A DNA stretch of 64,000 bases, taken from contig DASRFJ010000316.1 in the NCBI GenBank assembly GCA_035651595.1, forward strand, positions 1 to 64,000, read 5' to 3'. Positions 26,545-34,870 of the stretch are shown here, piece after piece. The notes beneath the pieces are model-generated. The model had not been told where the DNA came from and searched no databases. It saw only the letters and a list, made by a program, of their open reading frames with translations. The DNA is from JAFARZ01 sp035651595. Lineage in GTDB: Bacteria > Actinomycetota > Actinomycetes > Streptosporangiales > Streptosporangiaceae. Positions within the stretch are counted from its first letter, which is position 1. Each line of letters opens with the position of its first letter. Position numbers and translations under genes: made by a program.

Positions 26545-26556
26545 CTACTGAGTAGT
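26544..26556. promoter_or_regulatory. 13-bp palindrome ACTACTGAGTAGT
   Basis: A perfect 6+1+6 palindrome lies directly between the CU044_5270 stop codon and the following gene, 44 bases before its GTG. It may be an operator; no regulator gene is adjacent. Confidence 0.3.
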
Positions 26557-26599
26557 AATGAGAGGAGAACCGCGCCGCCGAACAGAGCTGGAGGGCCGC

Positions 26600-27712
26600 G
26601 TGAGCACCTACGACCATTACACGATGCCCGTCAGCCACCAGACCTGGGACGTCCCCGCAAGCGGGGCGGCGCGGTTCTCCTGGGAGTACGACGACGGCAG
26701 GCAGCGCCTGCTCGACCTGTATCAGCGCGGCAAGGACAAGCAGTGGGACGCCGCAAAGCGGATCGACTGGGATCTGCCGGTCAACCCGACGCGGGTGATG
26801 GAGACCGGCGACGAGCTGAACCCGATCTACGGGTCGCGGCAGTGGGAGAAGCTGAACCAGGCCGAACGGGACGAGCTGAGCATTCACCTGTCCTCGTGGC
26901 TGTTCAGCCAGTTCCTGCACGGCGAGCAGGGCGCGCTGACCGTGGCCGCGCGCATCGTGGAGTCCGTGCCGGACATGGACTCCAAGTTCTACGCCGCGAC
27001 CCAGGCGATGGACGAGGCGCGGCACGTGGAATTGTTCTCGCGGTTCATCAAGGAGAAGATCGGCACCTATTACCCGATCAACACCGACCTGGCCAGGCTG
27101 CTGGCGGACGCGCTCGGCGACTCCCGCTGGGACATGCCGTACCTGGGTATGCAGGTGCTGATCGAGGGGCTGGCACTGGCCGCGTTCGGCGTGCACCGGG
27201 ACATCACCGGCAACCCGCTGGTCAAGCAGTTGCTCGCGTACGTGATGCAGGACGAGGCGCGGCACGTCGCGTTCGGCCGGCTGGCGCTGCGCGACTACTA
27301 CGCCGGGCTGACCGCGGCCGAGCGCGCCGACCGCGAGGAGTTCGTGGTCGAGGGCTGCTACCTGATGCGCAACCGGTTCCGCGCGCAGGAGGTCTGGGAG
27401 CGCATGGGCTACGACGTGGCCGAGTGCCTGGAGTTCACCGAGGTCTCCCCGATGCAGCAGGCGTTCCGCGCGCTGCTGTTCAGCCGCATCGTGCCGTGCG
27501 TCCGGGACATCGGGCTGTGGGGCGAGAAGGTGCAGCGCGCCTACGCGGACCTCGGGGTGCTCGACGCGGCGAGCACCGACCTGGAGAGCCTGATGCGCGA
27601 CGACGAGGACCAGGCGGAGCGCATCGAACGCGAGCACGCCGCCGAGATGGCCGCCCGCCAGGCGGAGGTCAGCGCCGCGATCGGCGAGGGTGCCACAGCG
27701 CCTGCACCATAG
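26600..27712 (+). CDS. Diiron ferritin-like oxygenase-type protein
   Basis: The GTG at 26600 follows GGAGGG by five bases, giving 370 residues; an ATG at 26558 in the same frame has weaker support. The protein is helical and carries two matching iron-ligand helices, MDEARHVELF and QDEARHVAFG, with upstream glutamates in HGEQGAL and LIEGLALAAFG. This is the EX(n)-DEARH pattern of ferritin-like/R2-like and AurF-like diiron proteins. The reaction cannot be assigned. The last 44 bases overlap the convergent ThrE gene. Confidence 0.8.
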   Translation: MSTYDHYTMPVSHQTWDVPASGAARFSWEYDDGRQRLLDLYQRGKDKQWDAAKRIDWDLPVNPTRVMETGDELNPIYGSRQWEKLNQAERDELSIHLSSWLFSQFLHGEQGALTVAARIVESVPDMDSKFYAATQAMDEARHVELFSRFIKEKIGTYYPINTDLARLLADALGDSRWDMPYLGMQVLIEGLALAAFGVHRDITGNPLVKQLLAYVMQDEARHVAFGRLALRDYYAGLTAAERADREEFVVEGCYLMRNRFRAQEVWERMGYDVAECLEFTEVSPMQQAFRALLFSRIVPCVRDIGLWGEKVQRAYADLGVLDAASTDLESLMRDDEDQAERIEREHAAEMAARQAEVSAAIGEGATAPAP

Positions 27713-28922
27713 GCACCGCGCCGACGATCAAACCCAGGGTCAGAGCCACGGTCAAGCTGATGGCGTCACGTAGGTCGTTCAGACCATCAATGACATGATC
27801 ACCGTTCAGCGTGGCCAGGCCGCGCAGCGCGACCGAGCCGACGGTCAGCGCGAAGAAGCCGCCGATGATCAGCACGATGCGCGGCGGGTTACGCGGCGAG
27901 CGTTCGAGCGCGCCCGCGGCGGCGCCGAGCAGCATCGCCGCCACGAACGTGCCCGCCGTCGGCCCCGCCCATCTGGTGACGCCTAGCTGGACGAACCAGG
28001 CGAGATAGGTCAGCGCGAGGATCCACCAGAAGTCCTGGCGTCGCGCGTTGAACGTCAGCACCAGACCGACGGTGAACGGCACCCAGGAGATCGCGACCAG
28101 CCAGAACGGCAGCGCCGCCGGGACCGCGCTGTCGAACAGGCGGTCCGCGTTCACCCCGCTGAGCTCCGCGGCGACCACCACACCGATCGCGAGCTCGACG
28201 AGCGTGAATGCGGCCTGTGCGAGACGCACCACGCCGGGCGTGAGCTGGCCGATGGCGATCTCGGCGCTGGCCGCGCACAGGAAGTCACCTGGGATGAGCA
28301 CGAACAGCGCCGGCACCATCAGCACCACCGGCCCGCCGGGCGCCCGGTGGGCGTGCAGCAGGTTGAACGCGACCAGGCCGACCACCGCGGGGCCGAGGAT
28401 CGGCAGCAGGCTGCGCAGGCCGGCCAGCCGCTCGGCCGCGACGAACAGCACGCCCATGATCGCGCCGAGCACTACGCTGTAGCCGACTTCGCGCCAGGTT
28501 GCCTGCACGCTCGGCGCGAACCCGACCGCGAACAGCGCGACGCCGATGACGCGCAGCCAGCCTGGGTACGGCGGGTCGGCCTGCTCCAGCTCGGTCAGCG
28601 CCCGGTCGGCCTCCGCCGCGCACATCAGCCCTGAGGTCATTGCGCCGATCAGGAACTTGCAGTTCGCGACCCGGTCCAGCCTGGCAAGCTCGGGAACCAC
28701 CCGGATCGTCTCGATGTACGGCTGGGCGTCGCGGTGGCGGACGCTGAGCACCGCGCCCTCCGCGATCGCCAGCAGATCCGCCTCCGCACCGTAGGCGTGC
28801 CCGGCCTCGCGCACCGAGTCCCGCAGCTCGAACGCGCCCTCCGCGCTGTTCAGCAGCTGGAACTCGGTCAGCCGCGCGAGCAGCCGGTTGATCTCGTCCG
28901 GATCATCCCCCGTGATCTCCAT
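27669..28922 (-). CDS. Threonine/serine exporter (ThrE) family protein
   Basis: A 417-residue membrane protein of the ThrE/DUF1212 family, which exports threonine and serine in corynebacteria. The soluble first ~110 residues are followed by about ten hydrophobic segments in two halves (AAEADRALTELEQADPPYPGWLRVIGVALFAVGFAP..., LMVPALFVLIPGDFLCAASAEI, later GTFVAAMLLGAAAGALERSPRNPP). The segment VPALFVLIPG is a family hallmark. Its start overlaps the end of the hemerythrin gene by 20 bp, so the two are probably cotranscribed. Confidence 0.82.
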   Translation of the reverse strand: MEITGDDPDEINRLLARLTEFQLLNSAEGAFELRDSVREAGHAYGAEADLLAIAEGAVLSVRHRDAQPYIETIRVVPELARLDRVANCKFLIGAMTSGLMCAAEADRALTELEQADPPYPGWLRVIGVALFAVGFAPSVQATWREVGYSVVLGAIMGVLFVAAERLAGLRSLLPILGPAVVGLVAFNLLHAHRAPGGPVVLMVPALFVLIPGDFLCAASAEIAIGQLTPGVVRLAQAAFTLVELAIGVVVAAELSGVNADRLFDSAVPAALPFWLVAISWVPFTVGLVLTFNARRQDFWWILALTYLAWFVQLGVTRWAGPTAGTFVAAMLLGAAAGALERSPRNPPRIVLIIGGFFALTVGSVALRGLATLNGDHVIDGLNDLRDAISLTVALTLGLIVGAVPMVQALWHPRRSRR

Positions 28923-29670
28923 CGCCGCAGGTCATACCCACAGCGGGGACCATCGCTAACCAGCGGGCTGTCTTGGCGAAACGCGGTTTCCAGACGGCAC
29001 GGTAAATCACCCGCAGCGGCGCCGGAAGCTGCCCGAGGGTCCGCTTGACGTTGTCCGGGGAGGCTCCGGAGAGCATCCAGGCGAACATCTCCGAACCAGC
29101 GCTCAGCCCGTTCTGCCTGGCCATCTGCCGCCCGACCCCGCGCCATTGCGCGTTGGTGAGGCCGGCGCTGACCAGCGGCAGCCCCTCACGCTCCTCGTGC
29201 TGAAGGTGCCCGGTGAGCGAGGTGGTCAGCACGTCGACCACGTCGGCGAGGCGGTCGATCCCCGGCCAGTCGTCCGAGTCCGGCCCGTCCCCCCGCCGCC
29301 GCGCGAACGCGTCGTCGACGGCGGCCAGCAGCGGATCGATCTGCTGGTGCTCCTCCTCCATCGCGTCCAGCACGCTGAGCGCGCTCTCGCTGGTCGCGAA
29401 CCTGGTCCGCAGCACGGGCCAGACACACGAGTCTTCGGAGGTATGGTGCATGTGCAGCTGGCGCTTGAACACTTCCCAGCCCGCCGCGACCGAGGCCTGC
29501 TTCGCCGGATCGGACAGGTTGCTTGCCTTGCCTGCCTTGCCTGCCGTCGCGCGGGCGAGGCTGGTCAGGTCCCGGCGGAACGCGTCGTGGGCGGCGTACA
29601 TGATCGTCAGGTCCGCGTCCCCCGCGCCGTGCTTGGCCGCGTCGGTCCCCGGCAGCTTGTCTGTTGTCAT
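28903..29670 (-). CDS. Hemerythrin-domain protein
   Basis: A 255-residue protein with a four-helix hemerythrin HHE fold at ~20-180. Likely non-haem diiron ligands are visible as AAHDAFRRDL, HMHHTSEDSCVWP, EEEHQQIDPLL and HLQHEEREGLPLV. The C-terminal ~80 residues are a conserved actinobacterial tail (QMARQNGLSAGSEMFAWMLSG, LRVIYRAVWKPRF). Such proteins sense or bind oxygen, nitric oxide or iron; nothing here decides which. A KAGKA repeat encoded by CTTGCCTGC units lies near residue 45. Confidence 0.85.
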   Translation of the reverse strand: MTTDKLPGTDAAKHGAGDADLTIMYAAHDAFRRDLTSLARATAGKAGKASNLSDPAKQASVAAGWEVFKRQLHMHHTSEDSCVWPVLRTRFATSESALSVLDAMEEEHQQIDPLLAAVDDAFARRRGDGPDSDDWPGIDRLADVVDVLTTSLTGHLQHEEREGLPLVSAGLTNAQWRGVGRQMARQNGLSAGSEMFAWMLSGASPDNVKRTLGQLPAPLRVIYRAVWKPRFAKTARWLAMVPAVGMTCGDGDHGG

Positions 29671-29741
29671 CGGATTCCCCTCGTATCTGGCTGCTTTGCC
29701 CCTAAGACGAAACAGCCAGCGGCTTTGTGACGAGGGCGCCG

Positions 29742-29777
29742 GGGCTTCCTGGGCTTCCTGGGCTTCCTCGGCTTCCT
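29742..29777. repeat. 9-bp tandem repeat (GGGCTTCCT x4)
   Basis: Four units, three identical and the last with one changed base, lie 28 bp before the Rieske gene start and 71 bp after the divergent hemerythrin start. It sits in the shared promoter region, so copy number could affect expression. Confidence 0.7.
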
Positions 29778-29805
29778 AGGCCGGGAATGCGGGTACCCAG
29801 ACAGT

Positions 29806-30741
29806 GTGCGGCAACCCCCTGCTACAGAATCCGCGCGCGCACCGCGACGGCGGTCCCGGCTCCCCCGGCCGGTGAACGTCGCGGAGCGGATCGAGCGCGC
29901 GCATGTCCTGGACGGTCCGATCAGGACGCTCTCCGGCGCCGTCGTCCGCGCGCTGCCCGGCGGCGCGCGGGCCGACGCGCTGCACGGCGTGCCGTTCGGC
30001 CAGCCCGCCCACCCGGCGCTGGTGCGGCTGCCTCTCGGCTGCTGGACGTCGGCCGTGCTGCTCGACGTGTTCCGGTTCCGCGGCAGCGAGCGTGCGTCGC
30101 GGGTGCTGGTGCTCGCCGGCGTGGCCGGCATGCTGCCCGCCGCAGCCGCCGGGCTGGCGGACTGGTCCGCGTTGCACCGGGACCAGCAGCGGGTCGGCCT
30201 GGTGCACCTCGGGTGCCAGAGTCTGGCCGGCCTGCTGTTCGGCGGGTCGCTGGCGGCGCGGTTCCTCGGGCGCACCCGGTGCGGGAAGGCGCTATCGGCC
30301 GTCGGGCTTGTGTGCGCCACGGGAGGCGCGTACCTGGGCGGGCACCTGGCGCTGCGGCTCGGCGCGGGTACCTCGCACGCGGACCAGGTGAGCCACCTCG
30401 CCGGGCTTGGCTGGCACGACCTGTGCCCGGTATCGTCCCTGCCGGAAGGACGGCCGGTGCGGCGGCAGCTCGGGTACCTGTCGCTGCTGGTGTACCGCGC
30501 GGGGAGCGACGAGGTCTATATCCTGTCCGACCGGTGCGCGCACCTCGGCGGACCGCTGCACCAGGGCCGGGTTGTGTGCGAGCCGCGGGACGGGGCGCTG
30601 TGCGTGGTGTGCCCCTGGCACGGGTCCACGTTCCGGCTGACCGATGGCCGCGTCGTGCACGGGCCGGCCACCGCGCGGCAGCCGTCGTTCGAGACCCGGA
30701 TCAGCTCCGAAGGCCTGGTACAGCTGCGCCCCCGGCACTGA
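29806..30741 (+). CDS. DUF2231 membrane domain fused to Rieske [2Fe-2S] protein
   Basis: A 311-residue protein starting at GTG 29806; a GTG at 29872 is an alternative. Residues ~55-190 form the DUF2231 membrane region with four hydrophobic helices (HGVPFGQPAHPALVRLPLGCW, VLVLAGVAGMLPAAAAGLADW, VGLVHLGCQSLAGLLF, AVGLVCATGGAYLGGHLA). Residues ~205-305 form a Rieske domain with ligands Cys244/His246 (DRCAHLGG) and Cys269/His272 (CPWHGSTF). The likely role is an electron-transfer or redox-sensing membrane protein. It ends before repeat copy 2. Confidence 0.9.
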   Translation: MRQPPATESARAPRRRSRLPRPVNVAERIERAHVLDGPIRTLSGAVVRALPGGARADALHGVPFGQPAHPALVRLPLGCWTSAVLLDVFRFRGSERASRVLVLAGVAGMLPAAAAGLADWSALHRDQQRVGLVHLGCQSLAGLLFGGSLAARFLGRTRCGKALSAVGLVCATGGAYLGGHLALRLGAGTSHADQVSHLAGLGWHDLCPVSSLPEGRPVRRQLGYLSLLVYRAGSDEVYILSDRCAHLGGPLHQGRVVCEPRDGALCVVCPWHGSTFRLTDGRVVHGPATARQPSFETRISSEGLVQLRPRH

Positions 30742-30881
30742 TCCTTGGCGAGCTCGGCGAACGCGCAATCAATTGCGAGCGCCCCGATAGCGGACGCGTG
30801 ACGTGGGTGTTCCGGAGCGCTTCACCCGTGCCAAACAACATGCGCTCACGGGTGTGTGTCGCGCCGGGTTGGCCCGTGATA

Positions 30882-31038
30882 GGCAGCCCGCCGGCTCGAA
30901 CCTGGGCATATCGGCAGATTCGGGGCGCGAGAGCGAGCGGGCCAGATTATTGCGGACAGTTACCCCCCCGGATCGGGGGGGTAACTGTCCGCAATAATTT
31001 TCGAGCGCCTCCGGAAGCCCGGGCAGACCGCTGAACGC
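30882..31038. repeat. Dispersed structured repeat, copy 2
   Basis: Same orientation as copy 1 at 14617. The hairpin here is a perfect 24-bp stem (30946-30969 with 30975-30998) with a 5-base loop GGATC. Compared with copy 1, one stem position changes C to G on the left arm and the paired position changes G to C on the right, keeping the pairing. It fills most of the 350-bp gap between the convergent Rieske and SPFH genes. Confidence 0.85.
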
Positions 31039-31091
31039 TTACATCTGGCGCTTTTTCTACTATGAAAACCTTTTCAACACGGGAGTCGCCA

Positions 31092-32348
31092 CTACGAACG
31101 TAATGGGCGCGGCAGATACGTGACCGATGCGTCGCCGTCCGCGGGAGGCTCGGCTCCGTTGGACGGGACCTCCGCGACGGGCCGGACCTCCGAGACCGGT
31201 GGCGGCACCGCGAAGGAAGGCGGGACGACGGTAGCCGGGGGCACCGGGGTGGCGGGGGGCGCGAGGGCGGCGGCCGACGGAACCGCGGTGGCGGGTGGCG
31301 GGACGGCCGCCGGCGGCGGAATGGGGGCGCCAGCGGCGGGCACCGCGGACGGCGGCGGGAAGGCAGCGGGAGCCGTACCGGCCGCGTCGTCCCCGCCCGG
31401 CTCTCCGCCCGGCCCCATGCCAGGATCCGCGACCGCGTCCCGGGGGACGCCGAAGAAGCTGCCGATGCCCTCCAGCGCCCGGCCGATCTCGCTGGGCACG
31501 ATCCACACCTTGTTGGCGTCGCCCTGCGCGATCTGCGGCAGCATCTGCATGTACTGGTAGGCGAGCAGCCGCTGATCCGGGTTGCCGTCGTGGATGGCCT
31601 GGAACACGGTGGTGATCGCCTCGGCCTGGCCGCGGGCCCGCGCCGCTGTCGCCTTGGCTTCGCCCTCGGCGCGCAGCGCGACCGCCTCGGACTCGCCGCG
31701 TGCGCGCAGCACCGCGGCCTGCCGCTCGCCTTCTGCGGTCAGGATGGCGGACTGCTTGGACCCCTCCGCGGACAGGATCGCGGCACGCTTGTCGCGATCC
31801 GCGCGCATCTGCTTTTCCATCGAGTCCTGGATCGAGGCCGGCGGCTCGATGGCGCGCAACTCGACCCGGCTCACCCGCAGGCCCCACTTGCCGGTCGCCT
31901 CGTCGAGTTCGGTGCGCAGCACGCTGTTGATCTGGTCGCGCGACGTGAGCGTCGTCTCCAGGTCCATGCCGCCGACCACGTTCCGCAGCGTGGTCAGCGT
32001 CAGCTGCTCGACTCCGGTCAGGTAGCTGGAGATCTCGTACGTCGCGGCCCGCGGGTCGGTGACCTGGCAGTAGATGATCGTGTCGATGCCGACGACCAGG
32101 TTGTCCATGGTGATGACCGGCTGCACCGGGAAGCTGATCACCTGCTCGCGCAAGTCGATCAGCGGGCGGACCCGGTCGATGAACGGCGTGATCACGTTCA
32201 GGCCCGCGTTCATCGTGCGGTGGTAGCGGCCGAACCGCTCCACGATGGCGGCGCTCGCCTGCGGCACGATCCGTACCGAGCGGATGGCCACGGCGATAAC
32301 CAGGACGACGAATACCGCGAGAAAGACGGTCGCGGCGATGGTGCCCAT
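31092..32348 (-). CDS. SPFH / band 7 (stomatin-like) protein
   Basis: A 418-residue protein with one N-terminal transmembrane helix (~5-25). It is followed by an SPFH domain (VRIVPQASAAIVERFGRYHRTMNAGLNVITPFID, LVVGIDTIIYCQVTDPRAATYEI), then the coiled Ala/Glu/Arg-rich helix (EAVALRAEGEAKATAARARGQAEAI). The last ~100 residues are Pro/Ala-rich and unusual in length. Stomatin-like proteins form membrane microdomain scaffolds; they are normally paired with an NfeD protein, and none is adjacent. The gene lies downstream of the ABC ATPase gene with 106 bp between. Confidence 0.9.
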   Translation of the reverse strand: MGTIAATVFLAVFVVLVIAVAIRSVRIVPQASAAIVERFGRYHRTMNAGLNVITPFIDRVRPLIDLREQVISFPVQPVITMDNLVVGIDTIIYCQVTDPRAATYEISSYLTGVEQLTLTTLRNVVGGMDLETTLTSRDQINSVLRTELDEATGKWGLRVSRVELRAIEPPASIQDSMEKQMRADRDKRAAILSAEGSKQSAILTAEGERQAAVLRARGESEAVALRAEGEAKATAARARGQAEAITTVFQAIHDGNPDQRLLAYQYMQMLPQIAQGDANKVWIVPSEIGRALEGIGSFFGVPRDAVADPGMGPGGEPGGDDAAGTAPAAFPPPSAVPAAGAPIPPPAAVPPPATAVPSAAALAPPATPVPPATVVPPSFAVPPPVSEVRPVAEVPSNGAEPPADGDASVTYLPRPLRS

Positions 32349-32454
32349 GCCTGCTCACCTCGCAACGAGCATCCGGGGGATTACCGCTCTGTCATTGATT
32401 ACGGTACAGACGCGCCCCCGGTTCAGCTAGGGCGTTCGGTAACTTGAAGCTCAC

Positions 32455-33240
32455 TTAGCGTGCCCGCGCGGTCCACCGGGACTGCCGGTGCTCGATCTCC
32501 AGCTGCACGCCGAAGCACCGCGACAGGTTACGCGCGGTGAACACGTTCTCGATCGGGCCAGCGGCGAGCACGGAGCCGCGGCGCAGCAGCATCGCGTGCG
32601 TGAAGCCGTCGGGCACCTCCTCGACGTGGTGCGTCACCAGGACCATCATCGGCGCCTTGGGGTCGCGGGCCAGCATGCTCAGCCGCCGTAGCAGATCCTC
32701 GCGACCGCCGAGGTCGAGGCCAGCGGCGGGCTCGTCGAGCAGCAGCAGTTCCGGGTCGGGCATCAACGCGCGGGCGATCTGGACGCGCTTGCGCTCGCCT
32801 TCGGACAGCGTGGCGAACTTGCGGCGGATCAGGTGCGCGCAGCCGAGCGCGTCGAGCAGTTCCACGGCGCGGGTGACGTCGGCGGAATCGTATTCCTCCT
32901 TCCACCGGCCGAGGATGGCATAGGAGGCGGTGAGCACCAGATCGATCACCTTCTCGCCGGGCGGCACCTGCTCGGCGATCGCCGCACTGGTCAGCCCGAT
33001 CCGCGGCCGCAGCTCGAACACGTCGACCTCGCCCATCCGCTCGCCGAGCACCTCGACACTCCCGGCCGAGGCGAACAGCGTCGTGGCGGCCACCTGAAGC
33101 AGCGTGGTCTTGCCCGCGCCGTTCGGCCCGATCAGGATCCATCGTTCGTCCTCGTGCGCGGTCCAGTCGACGTTGCGCAACAGCACGGCCGCATCCCGTT
33201 TGACCTCAACGCCTCGCAGCCGCAGCACCTCGTCGGACAT
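32455..33240 (-). CDS. ABC transporter ATP-binding protein
   Basis: A 261-residue stand-alone ATPase. It has Walker A GPNGAGKTT (~38-46), the Q-loop region, signature LSEGERKRVQIARAL (~144), Walker B LLLLDEPAAGLD and the switch His in VTHHVEEV. No permease or binding-protein gene is next to it. The sequence fits the ModF/YlmA-like group of soluble ABC ATPases whose partners are unknown. It diverges from the sortase-substrate gene across a 267-bp region with an A/T-rich patch near 33385. Confidence 0.88.
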   Translation of the reverse strand: MSDEVLRLRGVEVKRDAAVLLRNVDWTAHEDERWILIGPNGAGKTTLLQVAATTLFASAGSVEVLGERMGEVDVFELRPRIGLTSAAIAEQVPPGEKVIDLVLTASYAILGRWKEEYDSADVTRAVELLDALGCAHLIRRKFATLSEGERKRVQIARALMPDPELLLLDEPAAGLDLGGREDLLRRLSMLARDPKAPMMVLVTHHVEEVPDGFTHAMLLRRGSVLAAGPIENVFTARNLSRCFGVQLEIEHRQSRWTARAR

Positions 33241-33507
33241 CAGGCCCCCTCTCTCCGCGTCGGCGGCGTTGCTGGCGTTCTTGACCGTCGAGACCGAACC
33301 TACGTCACCGCACTCCGATCATCCCAGTCGATGCGCGCGCCCGGTACACGGAGGGCCTATCGCGTCCGGGCGCCCGACGGACAAAGATTAAATATCGCTT
33401 ACGCGACCGCACTATTCGCTTACCGTGCGCTACTCTCCCTATCTGCTCGCACGACGCCAGGACCAAGTACCACGTGCGGGGTTCTAGCGAAGAGGAGCGG
33501 AAGGACT

Positions 33508-34071
33508 ATGCGCATCCGCGTGCTTTCAGGCTGCCTGGCGATCAGCACGGTGGCGATCATCGGCACGGGAGCGGCCGCCCAAGCGGCTCAGGCGGCCACG
33601 TTGTCCAGTAGCGGGGGAACCGGCGGCGGTAACAATTACCAGACCTGCCCGCCGGGCGAACAGTATTCATCCCAGAAAAAGTGCTGCAAACCGACACCCA
33701 CACCACCTCCGCCTTGCCAGTGCCAGACATCGCCGCCCGGCTGGCAGTGGGTGGTGCCGCCCACGCCGACGCCCGTGTACACCACGCCGACTCCCGTGTA
33801 CACGACACCGACGCCCGTGTACAGCACGGTGCCGGTGCGTACACCGACGCCGGTGTACACCACGGCGAGTCCGTCGCCGACCCAGACCCAGGTCGTCCCG
33901 GTTGTCGAGTCAAGTTCACCGGTGCCGTCCGGGCCTGCCAACACCGGCGGCGGCATGGCCGGCGGCAGTAACATCCCGCTGGCGGCCGGCGGTGGCGCGG
34001 TCGCGTTGATCGCGGCGCCGCTCGGGTTGGTCGCGTTCCGCCGCTGGCGGCAGACTCGCGGCGCCGCGTAA
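33508..34071 (+). CDS. Secreted cell-wall-anchored protein with PTPVYTT repeats (sortase substrate)
   Basis: A 187-residue exported protein. A signal peptide ends near AAQAAQAA (residue 30), and a short Cys-rich part follows (C47, C59, C60, C70, C72). Proline/threonine repeats of PTPVYTT occupy 86-119. At the C-terminus, PANTG (143-147) is followed by a hydrophobic helix (157-175) and RRWRQTR, which is the layout of a sortase sorting signal with a non-standard motif. The class F sortase gene begins 21 bp downstream, so the two probably form a dedicated pair. The ATG at 33508 follows AAGGA. Confidence 0.75.
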   Translation: MRIRVLSGCLAISTVAIIGTGAAAQAAQAATLSSSGGTGGGNNYQTCPPGEQYSSQKKCCKPTPTPPPPCQCQTSPPGWQWVVPPTPTPVYTTPTPVYTTPTPVYSTVPVRTPTPVYTTASPSPTQTQVVPVVESSSPVPSGPANTGGGMAGGSNIPLAAGGGAVALIAAPLGLVAFRRWRQTRGAA

Positions 34072-34092
34072 CCCCGCGGTCCCGCGTTCAAC

Positions 34093-34764
34093 GTGTACCT
34101 GCCACGTCACCGGCGTACGCCGCTGGGACGGTGGGCGATGCTCACCGTCCTGGCGGCGGCCGTGCTGTGCGTCGTCGGCGTCATTGTCGCCGCGGCGGCG
34201 CTGACCAGTCACGGCCCGCTGCCGGACAGCGCCGCATCGCTGATCCCGGCGTCGGTCAAGAGCTCCGTCCCGCGACTCACCTCGAACCCGCGGGTACGAC
34301 AGCTGAAGCGGTCGGTACCGGTGCGCCTGCGCATTCCGGCGATCGGCGTGAACGCGCCGGTGACGGAAGTCGGGCTGAACCGCGACGGCAGCGTACAGGT
34401 GCCGCCGCTCGCCGACCACGACCTGACTGGCTGGTACAAGTACGGCCCGACGCCGGGGCAACGCGGTGCCTCGGTGATCCTCGGGCACGTCGACTCGGTG
34501 ACCGGCCTGTCGGTGTTCTTCAAGCTCAAGGATCTGCGGAAGGGAGACAGGATCTATGTCCGGCTGACCGACAGCAAGACCGCGGTGTTCGTGGTGGACG
34601 GCCTGCAGCGGACCGCCAAGACGACGTTCCCGACCGACGCCGTCTACGGCAGGCTCAAGTACCCGGGCCTGCGGCTGGTCACCTGCGGTGGCCCGTTCGA
34701 TCCGGCGACCGGCCACTACGAAGACAACATAATCGTCTACGCGCACCTGGTGGCCTCCCGCTAA
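34093..34764 (+). CDS. Class F sortase
   Basis: A 223-residue sortase with an N-terminal transmembrane anchor (~14-37) and an extracellular catalytic domain from ~75 (RLRIPAIGVNAPVTEVGL). The catalytic His is His132 in ILGHVDS and the Cys is Cys198 in LVTCGGPFD, which with the GGPFD tail defines the class F group. The third catalytic residue, an Arg that I expect in the following YRDN-type segment, reads Tyr-Glu-Asp-Asn here (Glu210), so activity may be altered. It probably acts on the neighbouring repeat protein. Confidence 0.88.
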   Translation: MYLPRHRRTPLGRWAMLTVLAAAVLCVVGVIVAAAALTSHGPLPDSAASLIPASVKSSVPRLTSNPRVRQLKRSVPVRLRIPAIGVNAPVTEVGLNRDGSVQVPPLADHDLTGWYKYGPTPGQRGASVILGHVDSVTGLSVFFKLKDLRKGDRIYVRLTDSKTAVFVVDGLQRTAKTTFPTDAVYGRLKYPGLRLVTCGGPFDPATGHYEDNIIVYAHLVASR

Positions 34765-34786
34765 GGAGGTGCCCGCTAAGGAGGTG
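34757..34786. repeat. 15-bp perfect direct duplication at the sortase stop codon
   Basis: CCCGCTAAGGAGGTG occurs twice back to back. The first copy contains the sortase TAA stop. Both contain a strong AAGGAGGTG ribosome-binding-like sequence with no gene after it. Confidence 0.85.
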
Positions 34787-34787
34787 C

Positions 34788-34827
34788 GTGGCCCACGGGC
34801 CCCCTTCTAGGGGGCTTCGGGGGCCAC
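34788..34827. terminator. Bidirectional terminator between sortase and response regulator genes
   Basis: Outer stem GTGGCCC/GGGCCAC (34788-34794, 34821-34827) and inner stem GCCCCCT/AGGGGGC (34799-34805, 34809-34815). More G/C palindromes follow to 34860. It lies in the 106-bp gap between convergent genes. Confidence 0.65.
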
Positions 34828-34870
34828 GCTCCCCCCGAGGCGCGGCCCCCCGGGGGCTGAAGCGCAGCGC

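Noticed and set aside
28918..29670. KAGKAGKAS segment of the hemerythrin protein as a DNA-binding tail
   Set aside because: It is very short and is explained by a local CTTGCCTGC slippage repeat.
33763..33864. CRISPR-like array from the repeated GTGTACACC units
   Set aside because: The repeats are in frame, encode PTPVYTT in a cell-wall stalk, and there are no spacers of constant length.
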